DNA from: Pelagivirga sediminicola
GTDB lineage: Bacteria > Pseudomonadota > Alphaproteobacteria > Rhodobacterales > Rhodobacteraceae
DNA: 64,000 bases
Assembly (NCBI RefSeq): GCF_003072125.1
Contig: NZ_QCYH01000006.1
Location: 124,001-188,000, forward strand
Direction: 5' to 3'
The notes beneath the pieces were generated by a model, which worked only from the letters and a program-made list of their open reading frames with translations, ran no database searches and had not been told where the DNA came from. Positions 25,185 to 34,242 of this stretch are shown one piece after another. Positions within the stretch are counted from its first letter, which is position 1. Every line of letters begins with the position of its first letter. The translations under genes were made by a program, and so were the position numbers.

Positions 25185-26309
25185 ATGACCGGTCACATTT
25201 TGATCGCAGGCGCGTCGGGCGTTATCGGACAAGCGGCAGTTGCCGCCTTCGCAGCCAAGGGCTGGCAGGTAACGGCGCTGTCGCGCCGCCGCCCGGCGGT
25301 CGATGCCGAATTCCGTCATCTGGCGGTCGATCTGACCGATCCCGGAGCCAGCCGCGCGGCGCTGGAGGCGCTGCCGCCTGTAACGCATGTGGTTTACGCG
25401 GCGCTGTTCGAAGAGCCGGACCTGGTCAAGGGCTGGCAATCCACGGCACAGATGGACACCAACCTTGCCATGCTGGACGCTGTGATTGCGCCTCTGACCG
25501 CCCGCGGCGATCGCCCGCATGTGTCCCTGTTTCAGGGCACGAAGGCTTATGGCGTGCATATCCGACCTTTCCCAGTGCCCGCGCGTGAAAGCTGGCCGCG
25601 CCATGACCACGCCAATTTTTACTGGCTGCAAGAGGATTATCTGCGCGCAGAGGCGGCGAAGGGTAATGTCACGCTCACCATCTGGCGGCCACAGGTCGTG
25701 TTCGGAAATGCCGTCGGCGTGGCGATGAACCTGATTCCGGTCCTTGGCGTCTGGGCCGGGCTTTGCGCGGCCGAAGGGCGCGGGCTGTCCTTCCCCGGCG
25801 GCCCTGCCTACCTGCTGGAGGCTGTCGATGCGGGGTTGATCGCGGATGCGCTGATCTGGGCGGCCGGATCGCAGCGTGCCGTCGGCGAGACGTTCAACAT
25901 CACCAATGGCGATGTCTTTGTCTGGCAAAACGTCTGGCCCGCCATCGCGGACGCTATGGGGCTGGCGGTTGCCCCGCCGCAGAAGGTGGCGCTGGCCGAT
26001 GTGATGCCGACCAAAGCGGACGTCTGGCGCAAGATTGCGACCGATCACGCGCTGGAGCAACCCGACCTTGCCGCCATGGTGGGTCATTCGCACCATTACG
26101 CTGATTTCACCTTTGCCACCCATGCCAAACGCGAACCCGCCCCCGCGCTGGTCAGCACGATCAAGCTGCGTCAGGCCGGGTTCGATGGCTGCATGGATAC
26201 CGAAGTGATGTTCCGCCGCCTGATTGCGGATCTACAGGATCGCAACCTTCTGCCCGCCCCCAGGGCGCTGGCGGATCTTGCTACATACAAAGAAGGAGCC
26301 CCCGAATGA
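25185..26309 (+). CDS. PRISE-like extended SDR (progesterone 5-beta-reductase/iridoid synthase type)
   Basis: 374 residues. N-terminal NADPH motif LIAGASGVIGQAAVAAF with the following LSRRRP basic patch. The middle has LFQGTKAYGVHIRPFPVPAR and NFYWLQEDYLRAEA. The last matches the NFYYxxEDxL motif of plant progesterone 5-beta-reductase/iridoid synthase proteins and their bacterial relatives, which reduce activated C=C bonds of enones. I infer reduction of an enone or unsaturated carbonyl in the pathway, perhaps of a cyclic or terpenoid-like compound. It is in the operon: 3 bases after the dehydrogenase and ATGA-overlapping the cyclase gene. Confidence 0.75.
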   Translation: MTGHILIAGASGVIGQAAVAAFAAKGWQVTALSRRRPAVDAEFRHLAVDLTDPGASRAALEALPPVTHVVYAALFEEPDLVKGWQSTAQMDTNLAMLDAVIAPLTARGDRPHVSLFQGTKAYGVHIRPFPVPARESWPRHDHANFYWLQEDYLRAEAAKGNVTLTIWRPQVVFGNAVGVAMNLIPVLGVWAGLCAAEGRGLSFPGGPAYLLEAVDAGLIADALIWAAGSQRAVGETFNITNGDVFVWQNVWPAIADAMGLAVAPPQKVALADVMPTKADVWRKIATDHALEQPDLAAMVGHSHHYADFTFATHAKREPAPALVSTIKLRQAGFDGCMDTEVMFRRLIADLQDRNLLPAPRALADLATYKEGAPE

Positions 26310-27325
26310 CGCAGCGTTGGAAAAACCGGCCCGAAGGGTCGAACTGGGGCGATTTTGGCCCCGACGATCAGATTGGGCGCATGAACCTGATCACACCCGA
26401 GGCCCGCCTGCGCGGCGCGCGCGAAATCCGCGAGGGGCACAGTTTCTGCCTGTCGCTGCCTTTGGATTATCCGGGCGGAAATGCGCTGTTTCCGCTGCGG
26501 CGCGAGCCTGTGTTTCACCACGAACCGCGCGGCGATGGCCATAATTTCAACTACGAGATGAGCCAGGTATCTGGCTGCTATTGCGATGTCATCTCGGACG
26601 ATGCGGTGACGCTGTTCACACAGTATTCCACCCAATGGGACGCGCTGGCGCATGTCGGCATGATGTTTGACGCCGACGGCGACGGCGTGCCGGAAAAAGT
26701 CTATTACAACGGCTACCGAGCCGGGATCGATATTGTCGGACCGGACGACCGCGCAGATGATCTGGGCGCGCAGGCGCTGGGGATCGAAAACCTGGCCGTG
26801 TCCGGCGTGCAGGGACGCGGCGTGATGGCGGACCTTGAGGCGCGCTGGGGCCGGGACCGGCATCTGGTCGGCTATGACGATCTGATGAGCGTTCTGGACG
26901 AACAGGGCGCCGAGATCGAGCAGGGGGATTTCCTGTGCCTTTACACCGGCTTTGCCGATCTGATCCTGTCGATGAAGAAAAGGCCAGACGGCGATGTTCT
27001 GGCCAAGTCCTGTCCTGTGCTGGACGGGCGTGATGAGAAACTGCTGAACTGGATCACCGATAGCGGGCTGGTCGCGATCTGCGCCGACAATTTCGCCGTC
27101 GAGGCATATCCGGCCCGCGTGCCGGAGGGCGACAGTTTCCCGGCGCTGCCCTTGCATAATCTGTGCCTGTTCAAGCAGGGCATCCACCTGGGCGAGCTGT
27201 GGTATTTTGCCGAACTGGCGGAATTCCTGCGCGCCCACAAACGCTCGGCCTTCTTTCTGACGGCGCCGCCGCTGCGTCTGCCCGGCTCTGTGGGGTCGCC
27301 GCTGACGCCGGTCGCAACGGTGTGA
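26306..27325 (+). CDS. Cyclase-family metal hydrolase (QWD subgroup)
   Basis: 339 residues of the fold shared by kynurenine formamidase and isatin hydrolase. The family motif HxGTHxDxxxH appears as TQYSTQWDALAHVG near residue 110, with Gln at the second His position, a form I associate with a QWD subgroup. Other landmarks are VQGRGVMADLEARWG and LPLHNLCLFKQGIHLGELW. Members hydrolyse cyclic amides, or cyclic diketones and lactone-like rings. Here it could open a ring of the substrate; that is inference from context. ATG overlaps the upstream stop; 8 bases separate it from the next gene. Confidence 0.82.
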   Translation: MTQRWKNRPEGSNWGDFGPDDQIGRMNLITPEARLRGAREIREGHSFCLSLPLDYPGGNALFPLRREPVFHHEPRGDGHNFNYEMSQVSGCYCDVISDDAVTLFTQYSTQWDALAHVGMMFDADGDGVPEKVYYNGYRAGIDIVGPDDRADDLGAQALGIENLAVSGVQGRGVMADLEARWGRDRHLVGYDDLMSVLDEQGAEIEQGDFLCLYTGFADLILSMKKRPDGDVLAKSCPVLDGRDEKLLNWITDSGLVAICADNFAVEAYPARVPEGDSFPALPLHNLCLFKQGIHLGELWYFAELAEFLRAHKRSAFFLTAPPLRLPGSVGSPLTPVATV

Positions 27326-27333
27326 GGCAGGCA

Positions 27334-28443
27334 ATGCGCATCACTTCGGTCGCCATCATCGGCGCGGGTACAATGGGCGGGGGCATTGCCATCGGTTGCC
27401 TTGCTGCCGGTTTGACAACCCGCGTGATTGATCTGGATGCAGGCAGCCTGACGACGCTGCACACCCGCGTTCAGCGCTTTTTCGATCGCGCGGTTGAAAA
27501 GGAGCGCATGAGCCGGGCCGAAGCGGATGCGGCCATCGGCTGCCTTCGGACCGGCAATGCGCTGGCCGATGTGGTTGGCGCCGATCTGGTGATCGAGGCG
27601 GTGTTCGAGGACAGGCAGGTAAAGCGCGACGTGCTGGCCGACATCGGCTCGCATCTGGCGCCGGACGCCATCGTGGCAACCAACACCAGCGCATTGCGCG
27701 TGGCCGATCTGGCGGCCTCGCTGCCTTGCCCGGAGAATTTTCTGGGGCTGCACTATTTCAGTCCCGCCGAGATAAATCCGCTGGTCGAAGTCGTCTCGGG
27801 CCCGCTCACCGCGGCGCCGACTGTGGCGGCTGCGCTGGCGTTTCTGGAACGCGTCGGCAAAACAGCCTTGCCCTGCCGCGACTCGAGCGGATTTGCCGTC
27901 AACCGGTTCTTTTGCCCCTATACGAACGAGGCCGCGCGCCTGCTGGATGAGGGAATTGCCACCACCGGACAGATTGATCATGTCGCCTGCGCCGCATTCG
28001 ATCTGGCGATGGGCCCCTTTGCGGTGATGAATATCGTCAGGCCGCGCATCGCGCTTAACGCCGTGCAGAACCTTGCCGGGCTGGGCGCCTTTTACACACC
28101 CACAGCTGCGCTGATCGCGGCGGGCGAGACGAATGAGCCATGGCAGATCGAGGATGATCCGGCGCCTTTACCAGACGCTGTTCAGCAGCAGGTCGCGGAC
28201 CGACTGCGGGCCGCGCTGTTCCTGCCGGTGCTTGAAGCCATTGGCGAGGATGTGGCAGCGCCGGATGACCTTGATCTGGGCGCGCGGATGGCACTTCGGT
28301 TTGGCCTGCCGCCGGTTCAGGCCATGCGCGCCCTTGGCCGCGCCCGCACGGAAGAGGTGATCGAGCCACTGACGCGGCAGTATGGCGCCGACATGCCGGT
28401 AGCCGGTCTAAAGAGGGCGTTTGATGCGCCACAAACAGATTGA
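27334..28443 (+). CDS. 3-Hydroxyacyl-CoA dehydrogenase (FadB/HBD type)
   Basis: 369 residues. NAD-binding SVAIIGAGTMGGGIAIGCLA at the N-terminus; NTSALRVADLAASL; the active-site segment GLHYFSPAEINPLVEVVSG near residues 140-158, where the catalytic His is in LHYF; and SSGFAVNRFFCPYTNEAARL. It lacks a hydratase domain. It oxidises (3S)-hydroxyacyl-CoA, so the operon has dehydrogenases for both stereochemical types: this one and the MFE-2-like SDR. The ATG at 27334 follows an AGGCAGGCA ribosome site. Confidence 0.92.
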   Translation: MRITSVAIIGAGTMGGGIAIGCLAAGLTTRVIDLDAGSLTTLHTRVQRFFDRAVEKERMSRAEADAAIGCLRTGNALADVVGADLVIEAVFEDRQVKRDVLADIGSHLAPDAIVATNTSALRVADLAASLPCPENFLGLHYFSPAEINPLVEVVSGPLTAAPTVAAALAFLERVGKTALPCRDSSGFAVNRFFCPYTNEAARLLDEGIATTGQIDHVACAAFDLAMGPFAVMNIVRPRIALNAVQNLAGLGAFYTPTAALIAAGETNEPWQIEDDPAPLPDAVQQQVADRLRAALFLPVLEAIGEDVAAPDDLDLGARMALRFGLPPVQAMRALGRARTEEVIEPLTRQYGADMPVAGLKRAFDAPQTD

Positions 28444-28472
28444 GCAGACAACTTAACAGGGAGGAAATAAAC

Positions 28473-29609
28473 ATGAAGAATATCTTTATTCCGGGGATAT
28501 ATGCGCTGGGTCTGACCTTCGCATATTCCGCAACCGCGCAGACAGCTGCCGATCTGCCCGACGTCGTGACGTGGAGCGCATATGGTCAGGGTTCGACAGG
28601 CAACGCGCAGGCCGTTGCAATGGGGGCGGCGCTGAAAAACGAATTTGGCACGACACTGCGGATTTTGCCGGGCAAGAACGACGTTTCGCGCATGATCCCC
28701 TTGCGTGACGAACGGGTGATGTTTTCGGCTGCCGGGATCGCGTCGTATTTTGCGCAGGAAGGCATTGAGGAATTCGGAAGCAAGGAGTGGGGCCCGCAAA
28801 AGCTGCGTGTGCTGCTTGCGTCCAACCCGGATCACAATCAGGGCATCGCAGCCACCAAGGAAAGCGGCATCGCTTCGGTCGCGGACCTCAAGGACAAGCG
28901 TGTGGCTGCAATCGTCGGCTCTGCGGCGATCAATAACGGGATCGAGGCCATTCTCGCCTTTGCCGACCTTGGCTGGGATGATGTGGAGCGGGTCGATTTT
29001 CCCGGCTACTCGGCCTCGTGGGACGGCATGAATTCCGGCCTTGTCGATGCGGCATGGGGCGCGACCACAATCAGCGGTGCATACCAGTTGGAGAATTCCA
29101 ACCGGGGCATCAACTGGATACCGGTGCCGCATGACGACATCGAAGGTTGGCGGCGCCTGCAGGCTGTTGGTCCGCATATCATTCCGCACATGGCAACCGA
29201 GGGCGCCGGAATTTCCGTGGATGCACCCCATGAAGGAACGAACTATCCCTATCCTGTCCTGATCGCCTATGCAGATCAGGATCCTGCGTTGGTCCAGTCG
29301 ATGACGCAGGCGTTGATCGACACCTACCCGATCTACAAGGATGCGGCACCGGGCGCCGATGGGTGGGCGCTGGACAAGCAGTCGTTCAACTGGATCATTC
29401 CATTCCATGATGGCGCCGTCTTCGCACTGAAGGACGCGGGCATCTGGACGGACGCAGCTGAGAGCTACAACACCGCATTGATCGACCGGCAGGACGCGCT
29501 GGGCGCCGCGTGGCAGGGTCTGATGGATCAGGGCCTTGAGGGTGCCGAACTCCAGCAAGCCTGGAGCGAGGCGCGCAGCGAAATTCCGATGCCGGGCGCG
29601 CAGGATTGA
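28473..29609 (+). CDS. TAXI-family TRAP transporter solute-binding protein
   Basis: 378 residues with a signal peptide (MKNIFIPGIYALGLTFAYSA, cleavage near TAQTA). The mature part WSAYGQGSTGNAQAVAMGAA and AAIVGSAAINNGIEAILAFA resembles the TAXI branch of TRAP binding proteins. A GGGAGGAAATAAAC ribosome site supports ATG 28473. It is followed by a fused TRAP permease with overlapping start. Captures an organic anion in the periplasm; cargo unknown. It is the second uptake system tied to this catabolic regulon. Confidence 0.85.
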   Translation: MKNIFIPGIYALGLTFAYSATAQTAADLPDVVTWSAYGQGSTGNAQAVAMGAALKNEFGTTLRILPGKNDVSRMIPLRDERVMFSAAGIASYFAQEGIEEFGSKEWGPQKLRVLLASNPDHNQGIAATKESGIASVADLKDKRVAAIVGSAAINNGIEAILAFADLGWDDVERVDFPGYSASWDGMNSGLVDAAWGATTISGAYQLENSNRGINWIPVPHDDIEGWRRLQAVGPHIIPHMATEGAGISVDAPHEGTNYPYPVLIAYADQDPALVQSMTQALIDTYPIYKDAAPGADGWALDKQSFNWIIPFHDGAVFALKDAGIWTDAAESYNTALIDRQDALGAAWQGLMDQGLEGAELQQAWSEARSEIPMPGAQD

Positions 29610-31621
29610 CGAGCGTGGCGCCGCATAACTCCAATCAGGCCCCTGTCATAAAGGCAGGGGCCGTCGGCAGGGGCGAACCGCCCGGCGGCATGGATGCGCG
29701 CGCGCTGCGCCGCGGGCCGGTTGTATCCAATCTGGTTGCAGCCCTGACGCTGGTGGCGATCTTTTTCGCCGTCAATCAGATCTTTAACTTCCGGCTGTTC
29801 GTGGATGTCACGATCCTTCAGAATGCCTATCTATACACCCTTGGCGCCATTTTCCTGAGCATTGTGTTTCTGGTCTATCCCCTGACGGCCGGATCGCACC
29901 GCTGGTCGAATGTCACGGATTTTGCGGCCGCAGGCGCGGCATTGCTGATTTGCGGGTATTTCGCCCTGACCGGCAAACAGAGCTTGAATGAAGGCTGGGA
30001 ATACGCCCAGCCGATGCTGCCCAAAATGCTCAGCTTTGCGCTTTGGGCGTTGATTATCGAAGCGATGCGCAGGGTCACGGGCATGTTGATGGCCGTGATT
30101 GCGTTGGCGTTTTCGCTATATCCCGTCTTTGCAGGGTCGATGCCGGGGCCGATTGCCGGATTCTCGCAGCCGATTGGCGATATCATTCCTTTTCATATTC
30201 TTTCCAGCGAAAGCAGCTTTGGCATCCCGATGGAGGCATTCGGCACGCTGGTTCTGGGCTTTGTCCTGTTTGGCGCGGCGCTTCAGTTCACCGGCGGCGG
30301 CGCGTTCTTCAACGACCTCGCGTTTCGCATGGTCGGAAAATACCGCGGCGGCGCGGCAAAGGTTGCGACCGTCGGCAGCGGCCTGATGGGCTCGATGAGC
30401 GGATCGGTCATTTCGAACATCATGACCACGGGCGCCGTTTCCATCCCGGCGATGAAGCGCACCGGGTTTTCGGCCAACTACGCCGCCGGCGTCGAGGCTT
30501 GCGCCTCTACCGGAGGGGTGATGATGCCGCCGATCATGGGAGCGGTCGCGTTTGTCATGGCGTCCTTTCTGGGCGTTGGGTATGCCGAGATCGTGCTGGC
30601 GGCGATCATACCGTCGGCGCTGTTTTATTTCGGGCTGATCATCCAGATCGACAGCTATGCGGCGCGCCGGGGCCTGACCGGGCTGAACAAATCCGAGCTG
30701 CCGGTTCTTTTGGACACTCTCAGAAACGGGTGGCATTACATCATCGTCTTTGCTGTGCTGATCTGGATGTTGATCGGGCTGGAGCAAGAGCGGATCGCGC
30801 CATTCATCTGCACATTCCTTTTGCTAGTGGTGACGCAGCTTTTCCCAAGCACACGTCTGTCGCTGTCCAAGATACGCGATCTGCTGAGCTATACCGGCAC
30901 CGCCCTCGCTGAAATGGCCGCAATCCTGCTGGGTGTGGGATTCATTGTCGGTGCATTCTCGGCAACCGGGTTATCTGGCACGCTTGCGAATGATCTCGTG
31001 TTTCTGGCCGGTGATGGCGTGCTGGCACTGTTGATCATGGGCGCACTGACCAGTTTTATTTTCGGCATGGGAATGACGGTTACCAGCTGTTATATCCTAC
31101 TGGCCGTCGTGCTGGCGCCTGCGCTTGTTCAGGCCGGATTGCACCCGATTGCGGCACATCTTTTCATAATGTACTGGGGGATGGTGTCCTACATCACGCC
31201 GCCCGTCGCCCTTGGTGCCTTTGCCGCGGCGACGCTGGCCGGGACAAGCCCGATCCGCGCCGGATTCACCGCCATGCGGCTTGGCTCCATCATCTATGTT
31301 CTGCCATTTCTGTTCGTTCTGGAGCCGGCCCTGATCGGGGTCGGCGAATGGAGCGAGGTGATCCCCGTCATGGCTCTGGCGTTTATCGGCGTCTGGCTGA
31401 TTGCATCCGGCACGCAAGGGTATCTGGCCGTGTTCGGCCCGCTTGGACACGGCAAACTTGGCATCGCGGTGCAAATCTGTATCATTGCCGGAGGTGTCGC
31501 AATCGCCATTCCAGCCACGTTAGTTCCTGTTTTCGGCCATATCGGAATGACCGTGCTGGGACTGATATTGGTGGCTATCGGGCTTGGGCTTTGCAGCGTG
31601 ACGATGCGGCGGCAGCCCTGA
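29606..31621 (+). CDS. TRAP transporter fused permease (4TM/12TM)
   Basis: 671 residues, the length of fused DctQM-type permeases of TAXI systems. The N-terminal part has about 4-5 hydrophobic segments. The large part carries GSGLMGSMSGSVISNIMTTG, then VEACASTGGVMMPPIMGAVA, and GMGMTVTSCYILLAVVLAPA, all typical of the M domain. It couples import to the sodium gradient. The start is either TTG at 29606 (overlapping the TAXI stop) or GTG at 29615; I cannot decide. Encoded right after its binding protein. Confidence 0.9.
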   Translation: MTSVAPHNSNQAPVIKAGAVGRGEPPGGMDARALRRGPVVSNLVAALTLVAIFFAVNQIFNFRLFVDVTILQNAYLYTLGAIFLSIVFLVYPLTAGSHRWSNVTDFAAAGAALLICGYFALTGKQSLNEGWEYAQPMLPKMLSFALWALIIEAMRRVTGMLMAVIALAFSLYPVFAGSMPGPIAGFSQPIGDIIPFHILSSESSFGIPMEAFGTLVLGFVLFGAALQFTGGGAFFNDLAFRMVGKYRGGAAKVATVGSGLMGSMSGSVISNIMTTGAVSIPAMKRTGFSANYAAGVEACASTGGVMMPPIMGAVAFVMASFLGVGYAEIVLAAIIPSALFYFGLIIQIDSYAARRGLTGLNKSELPVLLDTLRNGWHYIIVFAVLIWMLIGLEQERIAPFICTFLLLVVTQLFPSTRLSLSKIRDLLSYTGTALAEMAAILLGVGFIVGAFSATGLSGTLANDLVFLAGDGVLALLIMGALTSFIFGMGMTVTSCYILLAVVLAPALVQAGLHPIAAHLFIMYWGMVSYITPPVALGAFAAATLAGTSPIRAGFTAMRLGSIIYVLPFLFVLEPALIGVGEWSEVIPVMALAFIGVWLIASGTQGYLAVFGPLGHGKLGIAVQICIIAGGVAIAIPATLVPVFGHIGMTVLGLILVAIGLGLCSVTMRRQP

Positions 31622-31705
31622 AATGAACTCTTTCGCAACATATCAGGCTTTGAACGCCTCTCATGGCCTTCGGGCGTATTTCGGATTTAGTAAAAGGAAC
31701 CAAAC

Positions 31706-32887
31706 ATGACCAGATCCGTCGTCATCGCCGCGGGCGTGCGTACCGCAATCGGTACTTTCTCAGGGTCGCTGTCGGGCACGTCACCTTGCGATCTGGGAGC
31801 TGCTGTCGCAACCGAGGCGATCGCGCGCGCCGGGATCGGCGCCGCCGACGTGCAGCAGACCGTGCTGGGCAATGTGCTGCACACCCAGCCCGAAGATATG
31901 TATATCAGCCGCGTTGTCGCGATCCGCGCCGGTGTTCCGGACACGGCGCCGGCGCTGACGCTGAACCGGCTGTGCGGTTCGGGGCTTCAGGCGGTGCTGA
32001 CGGCCGCCGAGCAGATCATGCTGGGGAACGCGGATATCACCCTGGCTGGCGGCGCCGAGAGCATGAGCCGCGCAGGCCATTTGCTGACCACGGCGCGGCA
32101 CGGGCAGAAAATGGGGGATACCCGCGCGATCGACATGATGATCGGCGGGCTGACGGACCCGTTTGGCAACGGCCATATGGGCGTGACCGCCGAGAATATT
32201 GCGCAGCGCCATAGCATTGACCGCGCGGCACAAGATGCGTTCGCGCTGGAATCGCACCGGCGTGCGGCGCAGGCCATTGCAGAGGGCCGGTTCACCGATC
32301 AGATCCTGCCCCTGACCGTCCGGCAGGGCCGCAGCGAGGCGACATTCGACACCGACGAGCATGTGCGCACCGATATTACCGCCGAGCGGCTGGAGGGGCT
32401 GCGCCCCGCCTTTGCCAAGGACGGCAGCGTCACGGCGGGCAATGCCAGCGGGATCAACGATGGCGCCGCCGCGCTGGTGCTGATGGACGAAGACACCGCC
32501 CGCAGCAAAGGCACCGCCCCGCTGGCGCGCATCGTATCCTACGGGCTTGGCGGCGTTGCGCCCGAAATCATGGGCATGGGGCCGGTGCCCGCCACCAAGC
32601 AGGCGCTGGAGCGCGCGGGGCTGAGCATCAGCGACATAGACGTGATCGAGAGCAATGAGGCGTTCGCAGCTCAAGCCTGTGCCGTGTCACAGGAGTTGGG
32701 CTTTGATCCCGCACGGGTCAATCCGAACGGCGGCGCCATTGCCCTGGGCCATCCGATTGGCGCATCGGGCGCAATCATTCTGGTCAAGCTGCTTTATGAA
32801 TTGCAACGCAGCGGCGGGCGCTATGGGCTTGCGACCATGTGCATCGGCGGCGGGCAGGGCATCGCCATGATTGTCGAGCGGATGTGA
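31706..32887 (+). CDS. Beta-ketothiolase / acetyl-CoA acyltransferase
   Basis: 393 residues, typical of degradative thiolases. All catalytic landmarks are present: the nucleophile Cys in [18 protein letters not shown] (about residue 89), [10 protein letters not shown], the His in [18 protein letters not shown], and the second Cys in TMCIGGGQG. It cleaves a 3-oxoacyl-CoA with CoA. It ends the plus-strand operon, 84 bases after the permease gene. Unlike the thiolase-like protein at 21053 it is a complete thiolase, so the two are not redundant. Confidence 0.94.
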   Translation: MTRSVVIAAGVRTAIGTFSGSLSGTSPCDLGAAVATEAIARAGIGAADVQQTVLGNVLHTQPEDMYISRVVAIRAGVPDTAPALTLNRLCGSGLQAVLTAAEQIMLGNADITLAGGAESMSRAGHLLTTARHGQKMGDTRAIDMMIGGLTDPFGNGHMGVTAENIAQRHSIDRAAQDAFALESHRRAAQAIAEGRFTDQILPLTVRQGRSEATFDTDEHVRTDITAERLEGLRPAFAKDGSVTAGNASGINDGAAALVLMDEDTARSKGTAPLARIVSYGLGGVAPEIMGMGPVPATKQALERAGLSISDIDVIESNEAFAAQACAVSQELGFDPARVNPNGGAIALGHPIGASGAIILVKLLYELQRSGGRYGLATMCIGGGQGIAMIVERM

Positions 32888-33421
32888 CAGGGCCGGAACA
32901 GTCTTGATGGCTTGCAATACGCAAGGCGTGATTGTCACGCCCCGATCTGGTTTGATGCGGCCCTGCAGCACCCTTACTGCAAAGCGCTGCCGGGGCGCAC
33001 GGTGATTTGTCGCAAAATGGCCGCTCGCTAGCGAGAAGGATCACACCTACCAGCGCGCCATCTGTGAGATCAACCACCGACACGACCCGTACTTTGACAG
33101 CATCCGACACATAGACAGAAAATGGCGGAACAATCTGATTGAGAGCGATCATGTCGCATTGAAAATGCTCCTCCGCTATTGCCAAGGCTTTCGATCCCTA
33201 CGATCAGCCAACGCGACCCTATGGGGCATTGAAAAGGTCAGAAATATCAGACGAGCCCACGTTCATTGCAAGTAAATAGAAGTCAGAGGGGAGATCGAGT
33301 TCATCGATATCCTGATCAGTATCACTGCCTGATTACGGCACCGTTTGACGCTAGCGCACCTTACCAAAATTAATGGAACAGTCTGGTTGTAATCTTTCCG
33401 GTCCTTCATGCCAGGAAGATG
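32888..33421. other. Junction between the two cargo modules, no intact gene
   Basis: This 534-base stretch separates the CoA-catabolic regulon from the peptide module. The only recognisable content is the IS6-family transposase tail at 33033-33332. The rest (32888-33032 and 33333-33421) shows no reading frame, RNA or clear terminator that I can support. Confidence 0.7.
33033..33332 (+). mobile_element. IS6-family transposase C-terminal remnant
   Basis: The plus strand reads EKDHTYQRAICEINHRHDPY, then HIDRKWRNNLIESDHVALKM and GFRSLRSANATLWGIEKVRN, the conserved end of IS6/IS26-type DDE transposases, including the catalytic Glu in NLIESDH. An in-frame TAA at 33273-33275 interrupts the tail, which then continues EVRGEIEFIDILISITA to a TGA at 33330-33332. 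The N-terminal two thirds and both terminal inverted repeats are missing. It marks the seam between the two cargo modules. Confidence 0.85.
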
Positions 33422-34240
33422 TCAAAGTGCCGAAGCCATCAGTGCCAGCGCAGCGATTGTGCCGATGGCTTGTTGATGGCTTACTGCAGTAAATGAAATC
33501 TCGGTGGCAGACTTTCGGATGATATGGGGCAGCAAAGCGGCCGCATCGGCATAGACCTGACGCATCAGTCTGATTTCGATGTCGAGTGGTGGTTTGCAAG
33601 GTAAGTCAATCTTGGCGGTGTCGGCGTTCCTGACAGCTTCCGCGACCTCAGCCTCGATTAGTTCGCGCGAAGCCTCTGGCGATAGGCTCTGGCTGGATTG
33701 CGCGCCCAAGGCTGTCTTGACCTCGACCCGGCGTGCGCCCGGAAACTGCTTCAAGATTTCGGCGCAAAGCCGGTCGTCGCCGCTGGCTGCAAGCAGTGGA
33801 ACGCCGATTTCGGCGGCATGACCAGCGAAAAGCGTCGGCTCGCCTGTGATCTTTCCGTTGACGCGGATCTGGGCAAACGCCAGTCCACTCACCGTGTGTG
33901 CGAGAACGCCTGTTTCGCCTGCGGCGGCATGATAGCCGATCAGGATGACTCCGGAATGATCCGAGCGAAGCCCCTCGATCATTGATAGCGGCCGCGGCTT
34001 GCCTGATACCAAGAAAGCGCGGCGGTCCAGATCCTCGGCGATCATGTTGCGCATTGGCCCGTGCGAGTCAGCCACCACCACCTCGCTTGCTCCGCCAGCA
34101 AATGCGCCCCGTATGGCCGCGTTCGCCTCCTGCGTCATGAGGCGGCGAGCAATCTCGTACTCGGGATTGCCGCGCTGGCCCTGAAGCGGCTCGTTGACGC
34201 CCGCGATTCCTTCGATATCGACCGATATAAAGATCTTCAT
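33422..34240 (-). CDS. M55-family D-aminopeptidase (DppA type)
   Basis: 272 residues, the family length. A zinc-dependent cytoplasmic aminopeptidase that releases N-terminal D-amino acids such as D-Ala from peptides; Bacillus DppA is a self-compartmentalised decamer. Signature MKIFISVDIEGIAGVNEP at the N-terminus (metal Asp and Glu), VVVADSHGPMRNMIAEDL, LIGYHAAAGETGVLAHTVSG and a C-terminal RQVYADAAALLPHI. It starts 2 bases after the LysR stop and is cotranscribed with it. It is divergent from the Dpp-type importer and fits a D-peptide utilisation module. Confidence 0.92.
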   Translation of the reverse strand: MKIFISVDIEGIAGVNEPLQGQRGNPEYEIARRLMTQEANAAIRGAFAGGASEVVVADSHGPMRNMIAEDLDRRAFLVSGKPRPLSMIEGLRSDHSGVILIGYHAAAGETGVLAHTVSGLAFAQIRVNGKITGEPTLFAGHAAEIGVPLLAASGDDRLCAEILKQFPGARRVEVKTALGAQSSQSLSPEASRELIEAEVAEAVRNADTAKIDLPCKPPLDIEIRLMRQVYADAAALLPHIIRKSATEISFTAVSHQQAIGTIAALALMASAL

Positions 34241-34242
34241 GT

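Noticed and set aside
24207..26123. Minus-strand open frame of 638 codons
   Set aside because: Antisense to the acyl-CoA dehydrogenase and PRISE-like genes, with the same composition artefact and no domain.
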